Shown: piece by piece, positions 1-6,446 of the stretch | How the letters are laid out: each line of letters begins with the position of its first letter | Numbering within the stretch: position 1 is the stretch's first letter | DNA from: Prolixibacteraceae bacterium | GTDB lineage: Bacteria; Bacteroidota; Bacteroidia; Bacteroidales; Prolixibacteraceae | Assembly: GCA_003450125.1 (NCBI GenBank) | Contig: DMFR01000018.1 | Span: forward strand, 1 to 6,854 | Reading direction: 5' to 3' | Length of the DNA stretch: 6,854 bases | Program-made: the position numbers and the translations under genes | Notes under the pieces: model-generated | Database searches by the model: none | Told to the model about the DNA's origin: nothing | What the model saw: only the letters and a program-made list of their open reading frames with translations

Positions 1-14
1 GAATTATTTTTATC

Positions 15-35
15 AAAAAAGGAATATTCTTTTTT
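15..35 (-). terminator. AT-rich hairpin after the GH2 gene, possible terminator
   Basis: Eleven bases past the TAG stop of the GH2 gene, the minus strand reads AAAAAAG, AATATTC, CTTTTTT: 7-bp perfect arms around a 7-nt loop, then GATAAAAATAATTC. It is the right place for a transcription end and finishes in T-rich sequence, but the stem is almost all A-T and therefore weak. The call is positional and tentative. Confidence 0.3.
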
Positions 36-46
36 CTGTTCATTTT

Positions 47-2515
47 CTACTTCACTCTAATAATTAATTCTGTTTCTTTTAGATTTTCAGATACAGCCAT
101 TAGCCTGATCTCCCCGGATTGTTTGTCGGATTGCACCAGAACCAAGCAATACCCGTTGAAAGCTATGCGCTGACTGGCCTTATCGGGTTCATGACTCGTT
201 GGGTTGCCATTACCAGTGCCAATAATCCTGCCGGGACCTTCTATTGAGAATTTTACCAGGTTGTTGGCTGTTGGGACAACACGTCCTTTTTCGTCTTTTA
301 ATGCGACCCTTATGACAGCCACATCGCACCCATCGGCTTTCAAAGTATTGACATCGCTGTTCAATGCTACCTGAAAAGGAGCAGAAGTGGTTTCTACAAT
401 ATCTTTAGTAATGACCTTTCCTGCTTTGTAACCCCGTGCTTCAAGTTTTCCGGGTTTATATACAAGCCCCCAAATCAGTTTCTTATAAGGGATAGCTTTT
501 TGCCTTCCCATGCTTTTGCCGTTAAGGAACAATTCAACTTCTTCGCAATTGGTATAACAGTGTACTTTGATAGAATCCCCTTCTTTTCCCGGCCAGTTCC
601 AATGTGGAAATAGATGAACTACAGGTTCATTCGTCCATGCCGCTTTGTAGGCATAATAGCCGTCTTTTGGGAACCCGCAGATATCCATAAACCCGAAATG
701 CGAGGATACACAGGGCCACCTAAATGGCGTTGGTTCCCCCCTGTAATCGAATCCTGTCCAGACAAACAAGCCCCCGAGGTAAGGATATTTTACGATGTCG
801 GCCCAGTCCTCTCCAGGATAGGGTCCCCAGTCGGGTTGCCATAGTATGGAGTTTGACGCATAGCCTTTACCCCAACTGTTTTCATATTCACCCCTGGTGG
901 ATACAAAGCTTGTCCCTTCGGTGCAAAACATGATCCGCTCGGGATACTTCTCATGGTCTTTGACATACGCTAAACCCTTATCTCCGTAATTGTATCCCAC
1001 AACATCCAGCACGTCGGCATAACCGCCCTCGTTACGGGCGTGGTTCATAGCAGCAGTTACCTTGCGGGTCGGGTCAATCTGATGGGTTGTTTCAACCAGT
1101 GTTTCAAGGATCCTGGTTCCGGTTACTGTTCCCTGTATTCCTTCTTCATTCTCCATACTCCACATAAATATCGAGGGATGGTTCCGATCCCTGTAAAGCA
1201 TAGTGGTCAAATCCTTCAACCCTTCTTCACTGCTGGACAAATAACGGTTCTCATCCAGGACAAGCAAACCAAGGCTATCGCACATATCAAGCAGTTCAGG
1301 GGTGGGAGGATGGTGTGAACAACGGTATCCATTGCTTCCCAAGTCTTTTAGCAGCTTTAATTTATACCAGTTTATTTTATCAGGAAGTGCAACTCCTATA
1401 CCTGCATAATCCTGATGGTTGCAGGTACCTTTCACAGGATAAAGCTTACCGTTGAGGAAGACCCCATTGCGGTTGATGTCTATGGTTCGTACACCAAAGG
1501 TGGTTTCATAAGTATCAATAACATTACCGCTTTCTACAACTTCAGTCCGAACTTTGTAAAGACAGGGCGATTCGGGCGACCAAAGCAAAGGCTTTTGAAT
1601 GACTCCTGTCTGTGCAATTTCTACTTCACTAAAAGAAGATATTGACTGAGTGGAAGCTTTTGTATGCAGTACAACACCTTTATTGTTGACAATTTTTGAA
1701 ACAAGCGTTAAGTTCTTTCCCACTTTATACTCATTTTTCACTGTGGTCTTTATGTTTACCGAAGCTTCTTCAGCAGAAATAACAGGAGTTGTGACAGATG
1801 TCCCGAAACGCGCTACATGCAGCCTATCGGTTTTAACAAGCCAGGTATGCCTGTAAATGCCGGCGCCTTCGTACCACCAGCCTTCGTATTCGCTGGCATC
1901 GACCTTTACCAATAGTACGTTTTTGCCTTCTTTACCGTACCGCAAAACATCTGTCAGGTCATAGTTCGAAGGAGTATAACCACTCAGATGGCTGCCCATC
2001 AAATGCCCGTTCAACCATACAGTGCTGTTTCGGAAAATCCCATCGAATTCAATGGATATTTTCTGGCCTTTATCTGTTTCAGGTATTTCAAATTCCTTTC
2101 GATAGAAGCCAATGCCTGTGGGCAAATATCCACTTACAGCCGGCTGGTTTCCTAAGGTCTTGTCGTTCACAAATGTACCCTCTACAGCCCAATCGTGCGG
2201 AAGGTTTACCTCCTTCCAGTCAGCAGGATTATAAATTGTCCCGCTTTTTGTATTGGTGTAATCTATGACTGTATCTTTGGTGGTGATTCTTTTCACGTTT
2301 ATATCGGTCAGTCCGCCCTGACCACCTACTTTTACCACACGCTTCATAGCTATGTCGCCTTTGTGGAACTGCCAGCTAAAATCAAAATTCTCCTTGGTCC
2401 TTTTACCCAGAAGTGTTTGTTCTAAAACTTCTGCGTTTCCAACAATAGGGAATAAGATTAACTGGGAAAGTACTATCCCCAAAAAAATGACCCATCTATT
2501 TGATCTTGGATTCAT
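47..2515 (-). CDS. Exported GH2 beta-galactosidase-type glycoside hydrolase with DUF4982-like domain
   Basis: Predicted retaining exo-glycosidase of family GH2, most likely a beta-galactosidase releasing terminal beta-linked galactose from oligosaccharides in the periplasm. Numbering is from the ATG at 2515 (822 aa). Residues 1-28 look like a Sec signal peptide (R-rich start, hydrophobic VIFLGIVLSQLILF, then VGNA) with no lipobox Cys. The sugar-binding beta-sandwich spans about 44-230 (LPHDW at 105-109, GAGIYRHTW at 217-225). An Ig-like domain follows at about 235-345, then the TIM barrel at about 350-630. The barrel holds the GH2 motif R398-C-S-H-H-P, the acid/base pair N456-E457 in WSMENEE, and the putative nucleophile E533 in FCTEGTS. 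A DUF4982-like domain (about 635-705, with ELFLNGKSMG) and a C-terminal Ig-like domain (about 715-822) complete it. The protein looks complete. A GTG at 2518 directly precedes the ATG and could also be the start; no convincing Shine-Dalgarno separates them. The gene lies downstream of the GH42 gene on the same strand, 214 bp away. Family is sure; the substrate is inferred and beta-glucuronidase or beta-mannosidase activity is less likely. Confidence 0.93.
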   Translation of the reverse strand: MNPRSNRWVIFLGIVLSQLILFPIVGNAEVLEQTLLGKRTKENFDFSWQFHKGDIAMKRVVKVGGQGGLTDINVKRITTKDTVIDYTNTKSGTIYNPADWKEVNLPHDWAVEGTFVNDKTLGNQPAVSGYLPTGIGFYRKEFEIPETDKGQKISIEFDGIFRNSTVWLNGHLMGSHLSGYTPSNYDLTDVLRYGKEGKNVLLVKVDASEYEGWWYEGAGIYRHTWLVKTDRLHVARFGTSVTTPVISAEEASVNIKTTVKNEYKVGKNLTLVSKIVNNKGVVLHTKASTQSISSFSEVEIAQTGVIQKPLLWSPESPCLYKVRTEVVESGNVIDTYETTFGVRTIDINRNGVFLNGKLYPVKGTCNHQDYAGIGVALPDKINWYKLKLLKDLGSNGYRCSHHPPTPELLDMCDSLGLLVLDENRYLSSSEEGLKDLTTMLYRDRNHPSIFMWSMENEEGIQGTVTGTRILETLVETTHQIDPTRKVTAAMNHARNEGGYADVLDVVGYNYGDKGLAYVKDHEKYPERIMFCTEGTSFVSTRGEYENSWGKGYASNSILWQPDWGPYPGEDWADIVKYPYLGGLFVWTGFDYRGEPTPFRWPCVSSHFGFMDICGFPKDGYYAYKAAWTNEPVVHLFPHWNWPGKEGDSIKVHCYTNCEEVELFLNGKSMGRQKAIPYKKLIWGLVYKPGKLEARGYKAGKVITKDIVETTSAPFQVALNSDVNTLKADGCDVAVIRVALKDEKGRVVPTANNLVKFSIEGPGRIIGTGNGNPTSHEPDKASQRIAFNGYCLVLVQSDKQSGEIRLMAVSENLKETELIIRVK

Positions 2516-2574
2516 CACTTGTTGAACTGTTTGTATTTATGGGAAATCATCATTGCTTTCATCTGTTTATTTTT

Positions 2575-2710
2575 TTAAATACATAGACACATAGGAAAAT
2601 TATTCACCACAGATTACTCAGATTGACTCAAATAAAAAAAGAATAATCTGTGTCAATCTGAGTAATCTGTGGTGCATAAATTTTCCATGTCCCTTTGTGT
2701 TTATTTTTCA
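2575..2710. repeat. Long palindromic intergenic repeat element (CCACAGATTAC type)
   Basis: The core is a perfect 23-bp inverted repeat, 2605-2627 (CACCACAGATTACTCAGATT and three more bases) against 2652-2674, with a 24-nt A-rich centre. After a short mismatched stretch the arms resume as GGAAAATT (2594-2601) pairing with AATTTTCC (2679-2686). Looser similarity continues outward (ACATAGACACATAG on the left, the complement of CATGTCCCTTTGTGT on the right), giving an element of about 135 bp. Each arm is built from CAGATT/AATCTG units spaced 9-10 bp apart (AATCTG at 2645, 2655, 2664). Intergenic palindromes containing CCACAGATTAC-CAGATT are, from memory, widely scattered in Bacteroidota and some other genomes. 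I see no coding capacity. In RNA it would form a long stable hairpin between the GH42 stop (2730) and the GH2 start (2515), so it could end or attenuate transcription or protect the upstream mRNA. A mobile, MITE-like origin is possible but no target duplication was recognised. Confidence 0.85.
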
Positions 2711-2729
2711 TTTCTTCCAAAGTAATCCA

Positions 2730-4784
2730 TCACTTCGTTTCAACAAATTCCGGTTCGTAAGGAGCAATCGTAAAATTGCCCGTAAAATCTTTATCGAATA
2801 GAATGCTTCGCGAGTTACCTTTCATCTTAATTTCCTTGGGTTCACCGCTTACATTCAGATATAGAAAATGGTTTTTATCTATTTGTCTTGCCATTACCCC
2901 AGATGGAACATCGGGTCCTTTTTTAATTCCCAGTTCGTTGATCAGTTTATCCACCAGAGGATTAAGTACATTGCCAATTGCAGGAAGACCTACATAAATA
3001 GCCCTGCCTTTGCCATATTTATTGACCGTCATGATCGGGTAATCCTTGTCCAAGCTGGTTAGGCTGCCAATCACTTCAGCTCCTTTGGGTTCAACAATAT
3101 CAAACCTTGCAGATTCGGTAGTTATGGCTTTCCCTTTATAGGTAAATTCAATCTTTTTGCCCTTGTATGACTTTGGGGATATTTCGTTCAGCGCTTCTGT
3201 TTCTTCGTAACTTCCTATCCGTATCCCAAAGACATCGCTTAAGCGGCCTGGGTGAGTCGTGGCAAATACCTGTCCTGTTTCATCCACAATGGCCGAATTG
3301 CTGGTCATGATTACTGTTCCGCCATCTTTTACAAAGTTCCTAATTTTTGTTGCTGTCACTTCATCCATTACCGCCACACCGGGAACAATCAACAATTTAT
3401 AATTCAATGTACTTCTGCTTATCTCAACAACACGAGTATCCATGTTCCGCCAGTAAAACAGATCGAAACAAGCTTGCAGTTGATTGTCATGTTGTTCTGG
3501 GAAGGACGTGCTTGCTATCTGGCTGGGAAAGGAGAAGGCCAATCCTACTTCTGCCTGAAGTTTGTAGGGGAAGAATTTTTCAATCTTCTTAAATTCCGTA
3601 GCAATCTTCTTGTATTCATCGTACTTGCGGTTTGGAACACCATCCCAGTCAAGTATTCCCTCCAGGTACTGTTCTTCTCCGGCATGCATGCTTTGCCAGG
3701 TCCATCCGCAAACCATTTGGTTACCGTACATTAAAGTAGAATATGCCTGTTTCCGGATAGCATTTGGAACTGCCGTCATGGTAGTAAATTCACTGCACCA
3801 GAATGGATTTGTGCTTTCGAATTGAATACGGGCAATACCGAACAAAGCATTCATTACCCCCCAATTGGTTGTTAAAGTTGTTCCTGGATAAAAGCCGCAA
3901 CCCTCACGGGTCATTTTACCTGAATAGGCAATCTGCGAATAATCAAAATATTTCAATGCACTGTAATACCAGGCATTTGTATTTACCAAGGCGTTTGGCG
4001 CATTGGTGTTTACCTTGTCAATGACTTTTAAAAGGAACTGATTGATTTCATCTGAAATAAAGCGCCTGAAATCGAGCATCCTTTCCGGCACATCATTGGT
4101 ATGTGTTGCCACCGGGAATCCAATTTCTTCAAATTGGTTAAATCTTCTTGACCAGCGTTGAGTAGCCCACGCTTTGTTTAAATTGTCAAGGTTCGAATAT
4201 TTATTCTGTAGCCAAATGATGAATCTTTGCCGGACTGTTTCTGAATAGGAAATAGGGCCGTCACCTGATTCATTATCTACACCGAAAGCCGCCAAGGCAG
4301 GATGCTTTCCATAGTGCGCAGTAATGGCGTCAGCAAAGCGCAAGGCATATTTCTGATAATTCGGATCGCCTATATCTTCCATGTAACGATGGTTCGGATA
4401 CTGCACATCCCCATTTTTATCGACTATGTCTATTGAGGGGTATTTATGGTGTAACCACATGGGTGCAGGCCTTACTGCAATATCCAGAATGACTTTGATT
4501 CCGGCTTCATGCATCATGTCCATCACCTTGTCAAACCATTCAAAATCAAATTGTCCTTCTGATGGCTCGTAACTATCCCAGGCCAAATGCCCCATCCTGA
4601 CAGCTGTAAATCCACCAGCTTTCATCAACTGAATGTCACTTTTAATCTTTTCAAGATTCTTATCATCATGGGGATGATAATTGGCCCCTACATACAATTG
4701 CTGAGAATAACCGCCCCATGCAGAAAAGAAAACAATTCCAATTGTTAGCAATAAGGAGTTTAGTTTTAGTTTCATCGTTGTCAT
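2730..4784 (-). CDS. Exported GH42-type beta-galactosidase
   Basis: Predicted retaining beta-galactosidase of family GH42 (clan GH-A), 684 aa, close to the usual family length. Residues 1-27 form a signal peptide (KLKLN, hydrophobic LLLTIGIVFFSAW, then GGYSQQ) without a lipobox Cys, so a periplasmic or secreted enzyme is expected; many GH42 enzymes are cytoplasmic. The TIM barrel (about 30-405) opens with YVGANYHPHD and has VRMGHLAWDSYEPSEGQFDF (62-81). The acid/base motif is N171-E172 in FGVDNESGDG, followed by the GH42-like WLQNKYSNLDNLNKAW (191-206). The putative nucleophile is E332 in FWCSEFTT. A flavodoxin-like trimerisation domain (GH42M type) covers about 410-615, with LLIVPGVAVMD (464-474) and VKDGGTVIMTSNS (485-497). 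A small beta domain (about 628-684) ends the protein. The start is ATG 4784; a second ATG at 4775 (MKLKLN) is also possible. The gene lies 157 bp after the regulator gene and before the GH2 gene, all on one strand. Related activities in the family (beta-fucosidase, alpha-L-arabinopyranosidase) cannot be excluded. Confidence 0.92.
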   Translation of the reverse strand: MTTMKLKLNSLLLTIGIVFFSAWGGYSQQLYVGANYHPHDDKNLEKIKSDIQLMKAGGFTAVRMGHLAWDSYEPSEGQFDFEWFDKVMDMMHEAGIKVILDIAVRPAPMWLHHKYPSIDIVDKNGDVQYPNHRYMEDIGDPNYQKYALRFADAITAHYGKHPALAAFGVDNESGDGPISYSETVRQRFIIWLQNKYSNLDNLNKAWATQRWSRRFNQFEEIGFPVATHTNDVPERMLDFRRFISDEINQFLLKVIDKVNTNAPNALVNTNAWYYSALKYFDYSQIAYSGKMTREGCGFYPGTTLTTNWGVMNALFGIARIQFESTNPFWCSEFTTMTAVPNAIRKQAYSTLMYGNQMVCGWTWQSMHAGEEQYLEGILDWDGVPNRKYDEYKKIATEFKKIEKFFPYKLQAEVGLAFSFPSQIASTSFPEQHDNQLQACFDLFYWRNMDTRVVEISRSTLNYKLLIVPGVAVMDEVTATKIRNFVKDGGTVIMTSNSAIVDETGQVFATTHPGRLSDVFGIRIGSYEETEALNEISPKSYKGKKIEFTYKGKAITTESARFDIVEPKGAEVIGSLTSLDKDYPIMTVNKYGKGRAIYVGLPAIGNVLNPLVDKLINELGIKKGPDVPSGVMARQIDKNHFLYLNVSGEPKEIKMKGNSRSILFDKDFTGNFTIAPYEPEFVETK

Positions 4785-4823
4785 TTAGTTGAACTTTATA
4801 CCCTTCATATTTTCATTTGAAGG

Positions 4824-4939
4824 TTTACAAAGTTAGCTGTAGTCGATGATTTCCCTTTGACAAAAAGCGACAATCTATTTGCAGAATTGGTATTGGGAAT
4901 AAATGTTTGTACAAAAGGGTCAAATACTTTTACAAAAAG
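4824..4939. promoter_or_regulatory. Four TTT(n)ACAAA motifs, putative regulator-binding sites
   Basis: On the plus strand the gap before the GH42 gene contains TTTACAAAG (4824-4832), TTTGACAAAAAG (4856-4867), TTTGTACAAAAG (4906-4917) and TTTTACAAAAAG (4928-4939). The third contains a perfect 10-bp palindrome, TTTGTACAAA (4906-4915). The central C residues lie at 4828, 4861, 4912 and 4933, spacings of 33, 51 and 21 bp, near whole helical turns. The first overlaps the candidate -7 box. This clustering suggests operator sites for the upstream AraC-type regulator, but AT-rich gaps produce such words by chance. Confidence 0.35.
4828..4835 (-). promoter_or_regulatory. Candidate Bacteroidota -7 box for the GH42 gene
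   Basis: The minus strand reads TAACTTTG here, an exact match to TAnnTTTG, 43 nt upstream of the GH42 ATG. No TTG lies at the usual 17-23 nt upstream; the nearest is at 25 nt. A good -7 with a poor -33 box would fit a promoter that needs an activator, such as the neighbouring AraC-type protein. This is pattern matching only. Confidence 0.45.
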
Positions 4940-4941
4940 TA
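4925..4941 (-). terminator. Hairpin directly after the regulator stop codon
   Basis: The inverted repeat TACTTTT-TGT-AAAAGTA (7-bp arms, 3-nt loop, minus strand) begins on the base after the regulator's TGA stop and is followed by TTTGACCCTTTTG. It may be a weak terminator for the regulator transcript. It overlaps the fourth TTT(n)ACAAA motif, so it could equally be a DNA operator. The stem has only one G-C pair, so folding is weak. Confidence 0.25.
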
Positions 4942-6069
4942 TCAGATCTTTTGTTTGTCTCGGTATTCAGTGGGACTGATCATTACTTCGGATTTAAAAA
5001 CCCTGTTAAAATGACTTTGATTGTTGAATCCAACCTGGAAAGCAATTTCTCCGATATTCAATTCTTTTTTACCCAGCAATCGTTTTGATTCGTTAATGCG
5101 TAACCGGTTGATATAGGTCTTAAAATTACAGTCAAACTGGTTTTGAATCTCAGTCGTTATCCTGCGTTGGCTAACGCCTGTTTCCGTGGAAACAGTATCG
5201 AGAGTAAGCTGACTGTTTTGGAAATTGGTATTGATATAATCAATGAAATCGGATTTCGAAGCTTCAATAGGCTTATTTTCAATGGCTTTATAGGTAATTG
5301 TGATAGTTTGTTTTTTCTCCCTCATTTTTTCAATGACAAGTAAGGTAAAAAAAGCAAAGAGAATATACACCAATTCAAATGCCAATATCAAGCTAATAAG
5401 TGACTTATTATTTCTGGAAAAGGCCATTGAGTAGATCCTGATGGATTGTGTTTTCCCCGTATTGTCGGTAAATGCACTGCTCACATTGATGGCCTTCATG
5501 TTGTTTAGATCGGGCTCTATGGTGGAGGCATCTTCAATCCGGTTATTCTCTCCCCACCAGTTGGGGATCTCAAATTTATTGGTATTGATCTTGTAGGTAT
5601 GAACCCCCAGTGAAATTTTGGAAATATGATAAAACAGAATTTCCTGACTTTTATCCTCATTTCCTTTCAAGGAATTCTGCGTAATTAATGCGATTCCAAT
5701 TCCATTGATTTCATCTCCCTTGAGTGTTATCGTTAGCTGGTTATACTGTCCAAGGTCAATGGATTGACTTCCTTTGGGAGCAAAACTAAATCCAGCATAC
5801 GGATTATGGGTTTTATCGCTAATTTGATAATCCAACTGAAGGAGGCTATCGGTAAACAGTTTGCGAAGGATCCTTGTCCCTCCCCCTGCAGTGCTATCGG
5901 AGTAAAACTTATATTCAAATACCTGGTTATTTGGAAAAACGGGAAAATCTTTAATGCTTGAAAAATAGACAAGAATTAGCATACCTAAAACGACAATAGG
6001 CATCGTACTCCACAAAAACAACTTTGACCGGAGGATCTTTTTCACCATTTTTCCCTCGAGAAATTGCAT
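4942..6069 (-). CDS. Membrane-anchored AraC-family transcriptional regulator with extracytoplasmic sensor domain
   Basis: Predicted one-component regulator spanning the inner membrane (375 aa from ATG 6069). A basic N-terminus (KKILRSK) precedes TM1 at about 18-38 (FLWSTMPIVVLGMLILVYF). An extracytoplasmic domain of about 185 residues (40-223) follows, then TM2 at about 224-246 (LISLILAFELVYILFAFFTL) and a basic stop-transfer (EKMREKK). The AraC DNA-binding domain occupies about 272-375. Its first helix-turn-helix is near 288-310 (LTLDTVSTETGVSQRRITTE), the second near 338-360, containing IGEIAFQVGFNNQSHFNRVF (339-358) and followed by SPTEYR (365-370), the classical AraC signature. The outer domain has beta-rich phrases such as SIDLGQYNQLTITLKGD and ends with MKAINVS...QSIRIYSMAFS. 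That pattern resembles galactose-binding-like jelly rolls of the CBM11/CIA30 type, so it may bind a saccharide; this is inference. An alternative start, ATG 6048 (MVKKIL), has GAGGG just upstream and gives 368 aa. The likely targets are the two glycosidase genes downstream on the same strand. Confidence 0.9.
   Translation of the reverse strand: MQFLEGKMVKKILRSKLFLWSTMPIVVLGMLILVYFSSIKDFPVFPNNQVFEYKFYSDSTAGGGTRILRKLFTDSLLQLDYQISDKTHNPYAGFSFAPKGSQSIDLGQYNQLTITLKGDEINGIGIALITQNSLKGNEDKSQEILFYHISKISLGVHTYKINTNKFEIPNWWGENNRIEDASTIEPDLNNMKAINVSSAFTDNTGKTQSIRIYSMAFSRNNKSLISLILAFELVYILFAFFTLLVIEKMREKKQTITITYKAIENKPIEASKSDFIDYINTNFQNSQLTLDTVSTETGVSQRRITTEIQNQFDCNFKTYINRLRINESKRLLGKKELNIGEIAFQVGFNNQSHFNRVFKSEVMISPTEYRDKQKI
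6053..6057 (-). promoter_or_regulatory. Possible ribosome binding site favouring the inner start of the regulator gene
   Basis: The minus strand reads GAGGG-AAAA-ATG, ending in the ATG at 6048-6046. The outer ATG (6069) has no purine-rich site before it. If this site is used, the protein starts MVKKIL and loses seven residues, with no effect on any domain. Bacteroidota often translate without a Shine-Dalgarno, so the evidence is mild. Confidence 0.35.
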
Positions 6070-6123
6070 TTACATTTTCAATTTTATGAATTCTTCTTCT
6101 ATGAAGTATTCTGACAAAGAATT

Positions 6124-6152
6124 CAAATGTAGTATAAGTATTAGTAAAACAA
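6124..6152 (-). promoter_or_regulatory. Candidate promoter of the regulator gene
   Basis: The minus strand has TTG (6152-6150), 18 nt, then TACATTTG (6131-6124), an exact TAnnTTTG -7 box with near-standard spacing for the primary Bacteroidota sigma factor. It lies 55 nt before ATG 6069 and 76 nt before ATG 6048. It is the best two-part promoter match I found by eye in the window. Confidence 0.5.
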
Positions 6153-6193
6153 GAATCTGATGGCCGATTTTTGAGAATAATAAAGTCTTATTT

Positions 6194-6216
6194 TTTTCAA
6201 TATAATTAATTGAAAA
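6194..6216. repeat. AT-rich inverted repeat upstream of the regulator gene
   Basis: TTTTCAAT (6194-6201) and ATTGAAAA (6209-6216) form perfect 8-bp arms around a 7-nt spacer. It lies about 42 bp upstream of the candidate -33 element of the regulator gene, a position where an autoregulatory operator could sit. It could also be chance in a very AT-rich stretch. Confidence 0.35.
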
Positions 6217-6279
6217 TTTGATCAGACTATAATGAATTAACAGGGCGGCTAAAGTAAGTGTGTGATAGTGACTGAAAGG

Positions 6280-6399
6280 ATGAGCTCACTTGAAAATGTT
6301 GTGAAGAATGAATCAGCAATTAATCGCCTGAGCTTTTTCTCAATGAAAGGCTACTACCCAAACCAAATGAATCGTATTGTGAACCTATTCAAAGGCTAA
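6280..6399 (+). CDS. Doubtful 39-codon ORF, possibly a gene remnant
   Basis: An ATG at 6280 opens a 39-residue frame beginning MSSLENVVKNESAINRLSFF and ending NQMNRIVNLFKG before TAA at 6397. The frame is open back to about 6253, with in-frame GTG codons at 6262 and 6268, so the start is uncertain. AAAGG abuts the ATG too closely to be a good ribosome binding site. The composition looks protein-like (mixed hydrophobic and charged residues, no low-complexity runs) but there is no signal peptide, TM helix or motif I recognise. It may be a small protein, the tail of a decayed gene, or chance. Confidence 0.2.
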   Translation: MSSLENVVKNESAINRLSFFSMKGYYPNQMNRIVNLFKG

Positions 6400-6446
6400 A
6401 CAAATGCTACGTTTTTGTATTTCGGAAGTAGGGTTATAGTAGCCTT
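6347..6446. repeat. Split inverted repeat AAGGCTACTA...TAGTAGCCTT
   Basis: AAGGCTACTA (6347-6356) pairs perfectly with TAGTAGCCTT (6437-6446); beyond a 3-nt bulge, CCC (6357-6359) pairs with GGG (6431-6433). The enclosed segment is about 70 nt. The left arm lies in the end of the 39-codon ORF. It could be the stem of a structured leader RNA or the ends of a small decayed element; neither is established. Confidence 0.4.

Noticed and set aside
614..844. Plus-strand open frames across the GH2 gene
   Set aside because: All are shadows of the GH2 coding frame; none has a signal, motif or plausible start context.
2605..2674. Regular CAGATT/AATCTG units as a possible CRISPR or tandem array
   Set aside because: The units are only 6 bp and 9-10 bp apart, in opposite orientation on the two halves; they are the arms of one palindrome, with no spacers.
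3252..3734. 160-codon open frame on the plus strand
   Set aside because: It lies wholly antisense to the GH42 gene, whose minus-strand protein carries clear family motifs across this stretch. The plus-strand product has no recognisable domain and odd composition.
4785..4941. A SusC/SusD-type or small gene in the regulator-GH42 gap
   Set aside because: The 157-bp gap has no open frame of useful length on the gene strand and consists of promoter-like and repeat sequence.
5733..5972. 79-codon open frame on the minus strand
   Set aside because: It is an alternative frame inside the regulator gene, where the real frame encodes the outer domain; no start signal or motif supports it.
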